From Bacillota bacterium (GTDB taxonomy: Bacteria; Bacillota; Clostridia; Christensenellales; Aristaeellaceae), in assembly GCA_023444095.1 (NCBI GenBank), contig JAEZRP010000005.1:1-39409 (forward strand): DNA of 39,409 nt, read 5' to 3'. Each line of letters starts with the position of its first letter. Within the stretch, counting starts at the first letter, position 1. The notes beneath the pieces were generated by a model that was not told the DNA's origin, searched no databases, and saw only the letters and a program-made list of their open reading frames with translations. The position numbers and the translations under genes were made by a program. This document shows, piece after piece, positions 1 to 8,929 of this stretch.

Positions 1-751
<751 letters not shown>

Positions 752-923
752 AATCCTCTTTTCCTCAACCCGCTTCCCTCGGTTCGGACTCGCCAAAGCC
801 CTCCCCCAGTTCCGCTTCGTCGAGGCGTTTACTCTCTCAGAAATCTGACTGTTCTTTCTGTTTCCTTTTTCTCTGTATCGTTTTCAAGGATCGCGCCCCG
901 CGTCTCTCGCGGCGGCAGGTGTT

Positions 924-952
924 ATTATATCAACTCCCGCATCATTTGTCAA
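924..952 (-). promoter_or_regulatory. rRNA operon promoter, -35 TTGACA / 17 bp / -10 TATAAT
   Basis: On the minus strand TTGACA (947-952) and TATAAT (924-929) are separated by exactly 17 bases, a perfect sigma-A match. The leader between about 917 and 752 contains a clostridial-style CCTTGAAAAC element near 883-892, then purine-rich sequence up to the mature 16S end. The gap 752-1064 therefore consists of the rrn leader and promoter, and I see no gene in it. Confidence 0.92.
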
Positions 953-1064
953 CACCTTTTTTTGCAGTCCCAAAATCCGTCATATTGTGTCCCATCCGCT
1001 CGAATCCCCCAATATATTGAGGAATGCGGACCCAAAAGCTGGAAATTGACAGCGCGCGCGTATG

Positions 1065-2081
1065 TTAAGAAACACTTCGCTTCCGTCCGAAAATGGCGAA
1101 CACGAGCGCGATTGCCACGGGAAGCATGAGGGCGAACACGCCCGCCGATGCCGCCTCGAACTCGCCGCCCCTTTGGGCAAACGCAAATGCCGCGCCGGCC
1201 GTAAAATGACGCTGCGCAAGATAGAACCCCGCCGTCAAGGTGGCCGCGGTAGCCTTTTGGGCGAGATACATCGGCCACGTCACCCCCACGCCTCGCAGGA
1301 CGCCCATATTCTGCGCCGCGATGCACAGACCGCCAAATCCGATCGCGGGCGCGAGCCAGTAGAGCGGGAGCCCGACGGAGGCGGCATACGCCGCGCCGGT
1401 CGGGAGGTCCAATAATAAGGAAGTATTGTCAAACCACGCGCCGAGGACAGCATCGAGAAGCGCGATGCCAACCGCGAACATCACCATGTAGCCTCCGACC
1501 TTCAGAATCGACAGTACGGCCCGCGTAATCGGCCTTTCGTCCCCCTCTCCGTCGTCCGGGACGGTTGCGCGGCGCCCGGAGTTCTTCCATGCGCCCCGAA
1601 AAAGGTTCCCTGTCAAAAGGAGTGCCGCGAGTTGGGACGTCGCGAACCGCCAGCCCTCCGCCGCCGAGCCTGCGAGCGCGACTCCGATGCCGGAGATCAC
1701 ATAGATCGGCCCGACCCCGCACGCGATGCCCGCCATGCGGGCCGCTTCCCCGGGCGAAAGGCCCTCCCGCCGCGCGACGCGCGCCACTGCCATGGCCCCG
1801 GCGGGCGACCCGGCGCACAACCCCGTCACGATGGCGGACGCCGTCGTTCCCGGAAGCGCGAACGCGAAGCGGGAAAGCCTGCCGAATATCCTGTCGTACA
1901 CGCGGCACGCCTCGCGGCTCGTGAGAAAGGGAAGAACCACCATGAACGGAAAGAGCGCGGGCGCGACCGTCAGCCCCCAGTTCGCGATCGCCGACTGGGC
2001 CGCGAAGAGGGCCTGTGCCGGGAATACCAGAAGCCCCAGCGCGAACAGCGCCGCCGCGACGAAACGACCATATCTGCGCAT
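1065..2081 (-). CDS. YlbJ-like / nucleoside-recognition (Gate) domain membrane protein
   Basis: A 338-residue polytopic membrane protein. After a hydrophobic N-terminus (about residues 7-30), the stretch with APALFPFMVVLPFL, then LPGTTASAIVTGLCAGSPAGA, then ACGVGPIYVIS matches the layout of the Gate/nucleoside-recognition domain in the sporulation membrane protein YlbJ and its relatives. I count roughly eight membrane segments. The ATG at 2081 was chosen because it begins MRRYGRF just ahead of the first membrane helix; the open frame extends further upstream but there it looks non-coding. It is the last gene before the rrn promoter on the same strand. YlbJ is needed for spore cortex formation in Bacillus, but the Gate family is wider, so a sporulation role here is inference. 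Confidence 0.75.
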   Translation of the reverse strand: MRRYGRFVAAALFALGLLVFPAQALFAAQSAIANWGLTVAPALFPFMVVLPFLTSREACRVYDRIFGRLSRFAFALPGTTASAIVTGLCAGSPAGAMAVARVARREGLSPGEAARMAGIACGVGPIYVISGIGVALAGSAAEGWRFATSQLAALLLTGNLFRGAWKNSGRRATVPDDGEGDERPITRAVLSILKVGGYMVMFAVGIALLDAVLGAWFDNTSLLLDLPTGAAYAASVGLPLYWLAPAIGFGGLCIAAQNMGVLRGVGVTWPMYLAQKATAATLTAGFYLAQRHFTAGAAFAFAQRGGEFEAASAGVFALMLPVAIALVFAIFGRKRSVS

Positions 2082-2084
2082 ACA

Positions 2085-2113
2085 AAAACCCCCCGCGCGA
2101 TGATATGCGCGGG
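2085..2113 (-). terminator. Possible rho-independent terminator after the 2128-2772 gene
   Basis: On the minus strand a CCCGCGC...GCGCGGG stem (7-8 bp, 6-8 base loop) is followed by GGGTTTTTG. It lies just after the stop at 2128 and overlaps the ribosome binding region of the next gene (ATG at 2081), so it could also act as an attenuator. Confidence 0.5.
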
Positions 2114-2127
2114 AGGCGGTAGGGATG

Positions 2128-2772
2128 TCAATCGAAGGTGATCTGGATGGTGTTGTCGTTCCCCTGCACATTGTCGCTGGTCGAAGTGAGGATCAGCCCG
2201 TTTTCCGTCCATTCCTTGCTGAGAAGCGCGTCCTCGTCGTTGAGAAGCATGATGACGTCGAGCGGCCCGCTCGAATCACAGAAGAACTGATTGATGCGCG
2301 GATACGCGGCGTAGATCGTATACACCTTCGCCTCCTCCGTCGTGGTCGCGGGGATCTTCGTATCTGCCTTCATGACAATCACGCTATGCTTGCCGTCGGG
2401 CGAGTCGAGCGTGGCGTACTTCATGAGGCCGGAATCGATCTGGTTGATGACGGTGATGTACGATACGAACAAAGTCGCCACGGACACAATCCCGACGGAA
2501 ATCCGCACGCCCCGCCGCGTCGAATCGCTCTTCGGAAGGTTCGCGATGTATTTGCCGAGGAGGAGAATGATGCCGATCACGAGCGCGTACCACAGCCAAT
2601 ACAGGATCGGCGCGTTGATGAGCTGATATCCGCGCGTCCGCGCGTAATAAAGCGCGCCGTAGGCGATCGCCATGATCAGCGTATAGATCGTGACGATTTT
2701 ATAATACGTCGTCAGCCGAAACGCGCGCTCGCCCGCACTGGCCCGCGCCGTCTCCTTTTTGTTCTTCGCCAT
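2128..2772 (-). CDS. Hypothetical three-helix membrane protein
   Basis: A 214-residue protein with no family I recognise. A basic N-terminus (MAKNKKETARAS) precedes three hydrophobic segments at about residues 24-43, 53-75 and 89-110. A soluble C-terminal domain of about 100 residues follows, rich in beta-type sequence and acidic toward the end, and it should face outside if the N-terminus is inside. The start is well supported: GGAGGA lies 8 bases upstream of the ATG, with a promoter at 2800-2828. It is transcribed divergently from iorA. The soluble part (around YATLDSPDGKHSVIVMK) recalls DUF-type proteins that follow short membrane bundles in Clostridia, but no function can be given. Confidence 0.8.
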   Translation of the reverse strand: MAKNKKETARASAGERAFRLTTYYKIVTIYTLIMAIAYGALYYARTRGYQLINAPILYWLWYALVIGIILLLGKYIANLPKSDSTRRGVRISVGIVSVATLFVSYITVINQIDSGLMKYATLDSPDGKHSVIVMKADTKIPATTTEEAKVYTIYAAYPRINQFFCDSSGPLDVIMLLNDEDALLSKEWTENGLILTSTSDNVQGNDNTIQITFD

Positions 2773-2799
2773 CGGAAAATCCTCCGTCGTTTTTCAACG

Positions 2800-2828
2800 A
2801 TTATAACATCCCCCGGGCAAAAATGCAA
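2800..2828 (-). promoter_or_regulatory. Promoter of the 2128-2772 gene, TTGCAT / 17 bp / TATAAT
   Basis: Minus-strand TTGCAT (2823-2828) and a perfect TATAAT (2800-2805) are 17 bases apart and 28 bases upstream of the ATG. Confidence 0.7.
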
Positions 2829-2841
2829 ACTTCTTTCGGCA

Positions 2842-2870
2842 TTGCCACGCCTGCTGCGTTGTGATAGAAT
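2842..2870 (+). promoter_or_regulatory. Promoter of the iorAB operon, TTGCCA / 17 bp / TAGAAT
   Basis: TTGCCA (2842-2847) and TAGAAT (2865-2870) are 17 bases apart, with a TGN extension before the -10. The iorA ATG is 34 bases downstream, preceded by AAAAAAGGAG. The two divergent promoters share this 130-base gap, and no other operator is obvious. Confidence 0.65.
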
Positions 2871-2903
2871 GATAGACAATACGAAAAAAGGAGCTGTTTC
2901 GCC

Positions 2904-4637
2904 ATGCAAAAACTCGCGCTTGGAAACGCGGCGGTCGCGCGCGGCGTCTACGAGGCCGGATGCCGATTCGTGTCCTCCTATCCCGGCACGCCTTCGACCG
3001 AAATCACCGAGGAGGTGGCCGAATTTTCCGAGGTATATGCCGAGTGGGCCCCGAACGAAAAGGTAGCCCTGGAGGCGGCGATCGGCGCGTCAGTCGCGGG
3101 CGCGCGCGCCTTCTGCGCCATGAAGCACGTGGGGCTGAATGTCGCAGCCGATCCGCTCTTCACGGCGTCCTACACGGGCGTGAACGGCGGCCTCGTCGTC
3201 TGCGTCGCGGACGACCCGGGCATGCACTCCTCCCAGAATGAGCAGGACTCCCGCCACTATGCCGAGGCCGCAAAGCTCCCGATGCTCGAGCCCTCCGATT
3301 CTACCGAGTGCCTTCAGTTCACCAAGCTCGCGTTCAGGCTCTCCGAGGAATTCGATACCCCCGTCCTCCTGCGCACCTGCACGCGCGTTGCGCATTCGCA
3401 GGGGCTCGTCACCCTCTCGGACCGGGAGGATGTCCCGCTCAAGGACTATCAAAAGGATATCCGCAAATACGTCATGAGCCCCGGAAACGCCGTTGGCCGA
3501 CACGTATTCGTGGAGGAGCGCATGAAAAGGCTCGCCGAATACGCCGAGGCGGCGGAGATCAACCGCATCGAGCGCGGCTCAAACGTCGGCTTCATTTGTG
3601 CGGGCACCGTCTACCAGTATATAAAGGAAGTCTTCCCCGAAGCAAGCATTTTGAAGCTCGGCATGGCATGGCCCATGCCCGAAAGGCTCATCCGTGATTT
3701 CGCGGAGAGCGTCGACAAGCTCTACATCGTCGAGGAGCTCGATCCGGTCATCGAGACGCATGTGCGAAAGATGGGCATCGTGCCGGACGGGGGCAAGGAG
3801 CTCTTCGGGCTCCTGGGTGAGCTCTCGCAGGCGCGGATCGCGAAGGCAATGGGCCTTCCGGCGAAGAAGAGCGAACCCTTCGGCGAGGCGCTTCCGGGGC
3901 GTCCGCCCGTCATGTGCGCGGGCTGCCCACATAGAGGACTGTTCGCGATCCTGAAAAAACTCAAACTCACCGTGACCGGCGACATCGGCTGCTACACCCT
4001 CGGCTCCATGCCGCCGCTCGACGCCATGGACACCACCGTCTGCATGGGCGCGTCCATCTCCATGGCGCACGGCTTTACCAAGGTGCGGCCCGAGATGGCG
4101 AAAAAGACCGTCGCGGTGATCGGCGATTCCACATTCATGCACTCCGGGCTCACGGGCCTCGTGAACGTCTCCTACAATCTCGGGAGCGCGAAGATCATCG
4201 TCGTCGACAACTCCATCACCGGCATGACCGGGCACCAGCAGAACCCGACCACGGGCCTCACGCTCAAAAACGAGAAGTCGCCCGTCATCTCCATCGAGGA
4301 CACCGCCCGCGCCTGCGGCATTCAATCCGGGCGCGTGGTCGATCCCTACGATCTCAGGGCGACGGAGACGGTTCTCCGGGAGGAACTCGAGAAGGACGGC
4401 CCATCCGTCATCATCTCGCGCCGCCCATGCGCGCTTCTCAAGTACGTGAAGCACGAACCCGCCTACCGGGTCGATCCGGACGTCTGCCGCGCGTGCAAGG
4501 CGTGCATCCGGATCGGGTGTCCGGCGATCTCGTTTGACGGCAAAAAGTCCAGAATCGACGAAAATCAGTGCGTCGGCTGCGGCGTCTGCGCTCAGGTCTG
4601 CCCCTTCGGCGCGATCAAGGGAGGCGAAAAGGCATGA
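2904..4637 (+). CDS. iorA: Indolepyruvate:ferredoxin oxidoreductase, alpha subunit
   Basis: A 577-residue ThDP-dependent subunit. With IorB it oxidatively decarboxylates aryl pyruvates (indolepyruvate, phenylpyruvate) to aryl-acyl-CoA and reduces ferredoxin, a step in anaerobic aromatic amino acid catabolism. The N-terminal pyrimidine-binding domain opens with GNAAVARGVYEAGCRF and SSYPGTPSTEI. The ThDP/Mg region includes MCAGCPHRGLF (about 337-347), GDIGCYTLG and GDSTFMHSG (about 408). The C-terminus carries two ferredoxin-type clusters. The first is C528, C531, C534, C539 (CxxCxxCxxxxCP, the spacing usual for this family); the second is C556, C559, C562, C566. The length is typical. An AAGGAG site lies 8 bases upstream. 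The stop overlaps the iorB start (ATGA). Confidence 0.96.
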   Translation: MQKLALGNAAVARGVYEAGCRFVSSYPGTPSTEITEEVAEFSEVYAEWAPNEKVALEAAIGASVAGARAFCAMKHVGLNVAADPLFTASYTGVNGGLVVCVADDPGMHSSQNEQDSRHYAEAAKLPMLEPSDSTECLQFTKLAFRLSEEFDTPVLLRTCTRVAHSQGLVTLSDREDVPLKDYQKDIRKYVMSPGNAVGRHVFVEERMKRLAEYAEAAEINRIERGSNVGFICAGTVYQYIKEVFPEASILKLGMAWPMPERLIRDFAESVDKLYIVEELDPVIETHVRKMGIVPDGGKELFGLLGELSQARIAKAMGLPAKKSEPFGEALPGRPPVMCAGCPHRGLFAILKKLKLTVTGDIGCYTLGSMPPLDAMDTTVCMGASISMAHGFTKVRPEMAKKTVAVIGDSTFMHSGLTGLVNVSYNLGSAKIIVVDNSITGMTGHQQNPTTGLTLKNEKSPVISIEDTARACGIQSGRVVDPYDLRATETVLREELEKDGPSVIISRRPCALLKYVKHEPAYRVDPDVCRACKACIRIGCPAISFDGKKSRIDENQCVGCGVCAQVCPFGAIKGGEKA

Positions 4638-5206
4638 CGACGTCCATCATGATCGTCGGCGTGGGCGGACAGGGCACGCTCCTCGCCTCGAAAATCCTCG
4701 GAAGTCTGCTGCTCGCGCGCGGATATGACGTAAAGCTGTCGGAAGTCCACGGCATGTCCCAGCGCGGCGGCTCGGTGGTTACCTACTGCAAATACGGCGA
4801 AAAGGTCTATTCCCCCATCGTCGACGTCGGCGAGGCGGATTACATCCTCTCCTTCGAGGCGCTCGAGGCCGCGCGCTGGCTTTCCTATCTGAAGGACGGC
4901 GGCACGCTCGTCACCAACTCCGCCGAGATGTGGCCCATGCCCGTCATCACGGGCGCGGCGGAGTACCCGGAGAACATTGTACCCCGGCTGTCCGGGAAGG
5001 CGAACGTCGTCGCGCTCGACGCGCTTTCCCTCGCGCGCGAGGCGGGTAGCGCCAAGGCGGCCAACGTGGTGCTGATGGGCGTCCTTTCAAAGATCATGGA
5101 CATCCCCGGGGCAGAGTGGATGGCGGCGCTCGAGGAGACCGTGCCGCCGAAGTTCATCGAGATGAACAGGAGGGCGTTCGCGCTCGGGCGGGAGGCGGCA
5201 AAATGA
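4634..5206 (+). CDS. iorB: Indolepyruvate:ferredoxin oxidoreductase, beta subunit
   Basis: A 190-residue gamma-type subunit of the pyruvate:ferredoxin oxidoreductase superfamily. It opens with IMIVGVGGQGTLLASKILG, and LSEVHGMSQRGGSVVTYCKYG follows at about residues 36-56. Both are family hallmarks of the domain that completes the IorA active site and binds CoA. The ATG at 4634 overlaps the iorA stop, which implies translational coupling; open sequence upstream in this frame is only the shadow of iorA. Its own TGA overlaps the next start (ATGA at 5203), so the downstream hydrolase fusion is co-translated. Confidence 0.96.
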   Translation: MTTSIMIVGVGGQGTLLASKILGSLLLARGYDVKLSEVHGMSQRGGSVVTYCKYGEKVYSPIVDVGEADYILSFEALEAARWLSYLKDGGTLVTNSAEMWPMPVITGAAEYPENIVPRLSGKANVVALDALSLAREAGSAKAANVVLMGVLSKIMDIPGAEWMAALEETVPPKFIEMNRRAFALGREAAK

Positions 5207-6756
5207 ACGAACGGTCGCGTTATGAGCGGATCTCGGCGTCCATGACCAAAGAGATTCTCTTCGCGGGAAACGGCTTGGCGCTGCCCTATCGCAAATTCAC
5301 GCCAACCGTGGAACCGGGTAAAAAATACCCGCTCGTCTTGTTCCTCCATGGCATGGGACAGCGCGGACACGACAACGAGGCGCATCTGCTTGACACCTCC
5401 GGTGCGCATCTTTATGCCGAACCGGCACAACAGGCGGAAAATCCGTGCTACATATTCGCGCCGCAATGCCCGTCCGATGTCGCTTGGATGCACCCAGGCA
5501 TGCCGGAATTGCTCAAGCAACTCCTCGACGAGGCAATTGCATACGATTCCGTCGATCCGATGCGCGTTTATGTCACCGGCCTCTCGATGGGCGCTTATGG
5601 CACATGGAACCTGATTGCGCGTTATCCCGACCTATTCGCGGCGGCGATTCCGATCTGCGGCGCGGGCACTCTCGAAGCGGCAAAGAAGGTCGGCCAGCTG
5701 CCTGTGTGGGCGTTTCACGCAGCGGACGATGATGTCGTACCCGTTGCAAGCGAGATTCATAGCCGTGTGAGCGCATATCACACGACCGTTTACGGCACGC
5801 GCCTCATGGTTCAGGCCTGCCGCGCCGCAGGTTCGATGAACATCAAATACACCGAATATCCGGCGGGCACGGTTGGGGCAAAGTGGTTCGGTCCGCATGC
5901 CGCTTGGGAGGAAACCTATCGAAACGGCGACGTGCGCCGCTGGCTGTTTCAGCAGACCAGGGCCGAGCGGTACGCATACACATCCGTCGCGCCCGGCGTA
6001 TGGGCGGTCGAGGACCATATGGGCGATTCCTTTTACGTCGTGGACGGCAAGGAGCGCGCGCTGGTGATCGACACGGGCATGGCGGCGGGCGACGTTCGCA
6101 AAATAATCGAAAAGCTCACGCCCCGTCCCTACGCGCTCGCGCTCACCCACGGCCACGGCGACCACAGTTATCACGCCGCGCGATTTGAAAAAGTCTACCT
6201 GTCGATGAAGGACTCGGATATGCTCTTCGCACATCGCTTCCCCGGCCAGCCCGTGCCCGACGAGGCGCGCCTCGCGAACCTTGAGGACGGCGACGAGATC
6301 GATCTGGGCGGCACCGTCCTAAAGGTCATCGCGCTCCCCGGCCACACGCCCGGCTCGCTGCTGTTCGTGGACGAAACGCACAGGTGCGTGTTTACCGGCG
6401 ACGCGGTCGGTTCCGGTTCGGTCGCGTGGCTGCAGGTTCCGGGCGCGTCGAAACTGACGGACTACGCGAGGTCCATCCGCGCCGCGAAAGAAAAGCTCGC
6501 GGCGATGGGCGTCGAACCCGCGGGCTGGGCGCTTCTCGGCGGGCACGACGGGCAAAAATACGCGGGCGGCTACAACCCCGTTTCGTTCGCGCTGATGGAC
6601 GATATGGCGGCGCTTTGCGATAAGCTCGTCTCGGGCGAGATCGCGGGAAGCGAGGACACGGGCCTCTCCCCCGACATGGCGGCCAGGTTCGGCGATTCCC
6701 TCAAGGCTTCGCACGCAACGGCGGCGATGATCTACCGACCGGAGCAGTTGCGGTAA
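5203..6756 (+). CDS. Bifunctional fusion: alpha/beta-hydrolase esterase + metallo-beta-lactamase-fold hydrolase
   Basis: A 517-residue two-domain protein. Residues 15-250 form a phospholipase/carboxylesterase-type alpha/beta hydrolase. VLFLHGMGQRG (about 45-55) gives the oxyanion region, GLSMGAYG carries nucleophile Ser128, AADDD (173-177) the likely acid and FGPHAAW (229-235) the likely His232. Residues 258-517 form a metallo-beta-lactamase fold of glyoxalase-II-like type. It has THGHGDH (HxHxDH at 316-321), LPGHTPGS (His381), FTGDAVG (Asp400) and GGHDG (His448), so both metal sites look intact. The ATG at 5203 overlaps the iorB stop; an internal Met at residue 14 is an alternative. The esterase half is visibly lower in G+C than the MBL half. 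No signal peptide is seen. The substrate is unknown; an acyl or thioester-type substrate linked to the IorAB product is a guess. Confidence 0.85.
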   Translation: MNERSRYERISASMTKEILFAGNGLALPYRKFTPTVEPGKKYPLVLFLHGMGQRGHDNEAHLLDTSGAHLYAEPAQQAENPCYIFAPQCPSDVAWMHPGMPELLKQLLDEAIAYDSVDPMRVYVTGLSMGAYGTWNLIARYPDLFAAAIPICGAGTLEAAKKVGQLPVWAFHAADDDVVPVASEIHSRVSAYHTTVYGTRLMVQACRAAGSMNIKYTEYPAGTVGAKWFGPHAAWEETYRNGDVRRWLFQQTRAERYAYTSVAPGVWAVEDHMGDSFYVVDGKERALVIDTGMAAGDVRKIIEKLTPRPYALALTHGHGDHSYHAARFEKVYLSMKDSDMLFAHRFPGQPVPDEARLANLEDGDEIDLGGTVLKVIALPGHTPGSLLFVDETHRCVFTGDAVGSGSVAWLQVPGASKLTDYARSIRAAKEKLAAMGVEPAGWALLGGHDGQKYAGGYNPVSFALMDDMAALCDKLVSGEIAGSEDTGLSPDMAARFGDSLKASHATAAMIYRPEQLR

Positions 6757-6782
6757 CCAATCACAGCGAAGGGGTGGAGGAC

Positions 6783-7358
6783 TTGGAGATACTCAAACAA
6801 AGGATACGCCGCGACGGCCACGCCCTCTCCGAGAGCGTGCTGCTCGTGGATTCGTTTTTGAACCATCAGGTGGACCCGTTTTTGATGAAGCAGGTCGGCG
6901 AGGAGTTCGCGGCACGATTTTTGGACGCGGGCATCGAGAAGATCGCGACGATCGAATCCTCCGGCATCGCGCCCGCCGTCATGACCGCGCTCGAGATGAA
7001 TCTCCCGATGGTGATCCTGAAAAAGCAGGTTTCGTCGATCATGAAGGAGGGCATTATCCAGACGGAGGTGTTCTCCTTCACCAAAAACGCAACTTATCTT
7101 TTGACCCTCAAGGAGCAGTTCATCGAAAAGGGCGAGCGCGTGCTCGTCATCGACGACTTTCTCGCGAACGGGGAGGCCGCCTTCGGCGCGATCCGGCTCA
7201 TCGAGCAGGCGGGCGGCGTGGTCGCGGGCGTCGGCGCGGTAATCGCGAAGGCGTTTCAGGACGGCCTGACAAAGCTTCGCACGGCGGGCTACCGCGTGGA
7301 GGCGCTCGCGCCCGTCAAAGCGATGCGCGAAAATACCATCGAGTTCGGGGAGGACTGA
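6783..7358 (+). CDS. xpt: Xanthine phosphoribosyltransferase
   Basis: Converts xanthine plus PRPP to XMP for purine salvage in the cytoplasm. The 191-residue product follows the Bacillus Xpt pattern: LLVDSFLNHQVDP near the N-terminus, IESSGIAPA, and the PRPP-binding loop VLVIDDFLANGEA at about residues 119-131. I chose TTG at 6783 because it gives MEILKQRI, in line with the family's usual start, and AAGGGG sits 8 bases upstream. GTG at 6774 would add three residues but has no ribosome binding site at a sensible distance. It follows the fusion gene by 26 bases and precedes the HAD gene by one base. I see no purine riboswitch here; expression seems to come from the iorAB promoter. Confidence 0.92.
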   Translation: MEILKQRIRRDGHALSESVLLVDSFLNHQVDPFLMKQVGEEFAARFLDAGIEKIATIESSGIAPAVMTALEMNLPMVILKKQVSSIMKEGIIQTEVFSFTKNATYLLTLKEQFIEKGERVLVIDDFLANGEAAFGAIRLIEQAGGVVAGVGAVIAKAFQDGLTKLRTAGYRVEALAPVKAMRENTIEFGED

Positions 7359-7359
7359 C

Positions 7360-8139
7360 ATGACGCTCAAAGACGTAAAGTGCTTCCTTCTGGATATGGA
7401 CGGCACGTTCTACCTTGGAAACAGGATCATCGAGGGTTCGCTCGACTTCATCAAAAGGGTGCGGGAGACGGGCCGAGATTTCCTGTTCCTCACGAACAAT
7501 TCCTCCCACAACTCGGCGTTCTACGTTGAAAGGCTGCGCAAAATGGGCCTCGACGTACCGCGCGAGAAGATACTGACCTCCGGCGAAGCGACGGCGTACA
7601 AGCTCAACGAGCTCTACCCCGGCAGGCGCTGCTATGTGCTCGGGAACGAGTACCTGGTCGCGGAACTTTCGGAGAACGGCGTCGCCATCGATCAGGAGAA
7701 CCCCGAGATGGTCGTGATCGGCTACGACACCACCCTCGATTACAAAAAAATGACGCGCGTGTGCGACCTCGTGCGCGCGGGGCTTCCCTATGTCGCCACC
7801 CACCCGGACTTCAACTGCCCCACGGAGACGGGTTTCGCGCCGGACATCGGAGCGATCATGGCCTTCATCGAGGCCTCCGCCTTCCGCCGCCCGGAGCTCG
7901 TGGTCGGAAAGCCGAACCCCGGCATCGTCGAGGCGGCGCTTCGGCGCACGGGCCTTCGAACGCGCGAACTCGCCATGGTCGGCGACCGGCTCTATACGGA
8001 CGTCGAGACGGGGCTTCGCTCCGGGATGCTCGCCATTCTCGTCATGAGCGGGGAGACTACCGAGGGAATGCTCGAAACCTCGCCCACGAAGCCCGATCTC
8101 AAGTTCAATCGGCTCGCGGACATGATCGACCTTCTGTAA
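7360..8139 (+). CDS. HAD-superfamily subfamily IIA phosphatase (NagD/4-nitrophenylphosphatase type)
   Basis: A 259-residue hydrolase of small phosphorylated metabolites. HAD motif I is LLDMDGTFYLGN (about residues 10-21, with Asp12 and Asp14 as nucleophile and acid/base). Motif II is FLTNNSS (about 43-49), the motif III lysine lies in VGKPNPG, and motif IV is MVGDRLYTDVETG. The large C2 cap between motifs II and III is typical of subfamily IIA. GGGGAGG precedes the ATG by 5-6 bases. The neighbouring xpt gene suggests a nucleotide-related substrate, but members of this family act on sugar phosphates, pyridoxal phosphate and nucleotides alike, so the substrate is open. Confidence 0.9.
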   Translation: MTLKDVKCFLLDMDGTFYLGNRIIEGSLDFIKRVRETGRDFLFLTNNSSHNSAFYVERLRKMGLDVPREKILTSGEATAYKLNELYPGRRCYVLGNEYLVAELSENGVAIDQENPEMVVIGYDTTLDYKKMTRVCDLVRAGLPYVATHPDFNCPTETGFAPDIGAIMAFIEASAFRRPELVVGKPNPGIVEAALRRTGLRTRELAMVGDRLYTDVETGLRSGMLAILVMSGETTEGMLETSPTKPDLKFNRLADMIDLL

Positions 8140-8152
8140 GGAGGATACCGAA

Positions 8153-8929
8153 ATGCACCGGAAAATCATGCTTTGGGACGGAAAAGCGCCGTATTCCGAT
8201 CAGTCACCCGATCAGGAACAGCCCTCGATTCTGGACTATGCCGTGGCGGGCTCCAGGGGCGCAGTGATCGTCGCGCCCGGCGGCGGGTACCGCATGAAGG
8301 CCGCGCACGAGGGCGCGCCCATCGCGGAGATGATCAACGAGGCGGGCGTCTCGGCGTTCGTGCTCGATTACCGCGTCGCGCCCTGCGACATGTGCGCGCC
8401 TCTTTCCGACATGAAGCGCGCCGTCCGCGTGGTGCGCGCCATGGGCTACGAAAGGGTCGCGATCCTTGGCTTCTCGGCGGGCGGGCACCTCGTGTGCTCC
8501 GCCGCGACGATGTACGACCTCGGCAACCCGGACGCGGCGGATCCCGTCGAGCGGCTCTCGTCCCGCCCGGACGCATTCGTTCCCTGCTACGCGGTCGTGA
8601 GCTTCGCGGCGTTCCGGCATCAGGGCTCGCTGATAAACCTGCTGGGCGAAAAGGCCGAGGACTGGAAGACGATCCGCAAATTTTCGGCGGAGCTGCACGT
8701 CACGGAGGACACGCCCGAAGCGTTCATCTGGCATACCGCCGCCGATCAGGGGGTGCCCGTGGAAAACAGCCTCGGGCTGGCGTCGGCGCTGGCGATCAAC
8801 GGCGTACCCTATGAGCTGCACGTCTTCCCGCACGGCCGGCACGGTCTCGGGCTCGCGAAGGAGATGCCCGACGTCGCCCAGTGGGCGGGGCTCTTCCAGA
8901 ACTGGCTGAAGCTGCGAGATTACGACTGA
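8153..8929 (+). CDS. Alpha/beta-hydrolase esterase (BD-FAE / acetyl-xylan-esterase-like)
   Basis: A 258-residue serine hydrolase. VIVAPGGGYRMKA (about residues 38-50) is the HGGGY-type oxyanion region, LGFSAGGH carries the nucleophile serine, AADQGV the acid, and FPHGRHGLGLA the histidine near the C-terminus. This matches the bifunctional feruloyl/acetyl-xylan esterase group of small intracellular or secreted hydrolases. No signal peptide is seen, so it probably acts on imported oligosaccharides. TAAGGAGGATACCGAA precedes the ATG, a strong ribosome binding site. A GH51 arabinofuranosidase lies about 300 bases downstream on the same strand, supporting a role in arabinoxylan breakdown. Its last 10 bases overlap the end of the convergent DUF6171 gene. 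Confidence 0.85.
   Translation: MHRKIMLWDGKAPYSDQSPDQEQPSILDYAVAGSRGAVIVAPGGGYRMKAAHEGAPIAEMINEAGVSAFVLDYRVAPCDMCAPLSDMKRAVRVVRAMGYERVAILGFSAGGHLVCSAATMYDLGNPDAADPVERLSSRPDAFVPCYAVVSFAAFRHQGSLINLLGEKAEDWKTIRKFSAELHVTEDTPEAFIWHTAADQGVPVENSLGLASALAINGVPYELHVFPHGRHGLGLAKEMPDVAQWAGLFQNWLKLRDYD

Noticed and set aside
5116..5202. Extended N-terminus of the esterase/MBL fusion
   Set aside because: That part is the iorB 3' end in another frame; the overlapping ATG at 5203 is the natural start.
8173..8814. Arg/Gly-rich long frame inside the esterase gene, and many similar ones across the window
   Set aside because: High G+C produces long alternate frames; composition is biased to Arg, Ala, Gly and Pro and no family motif appears.
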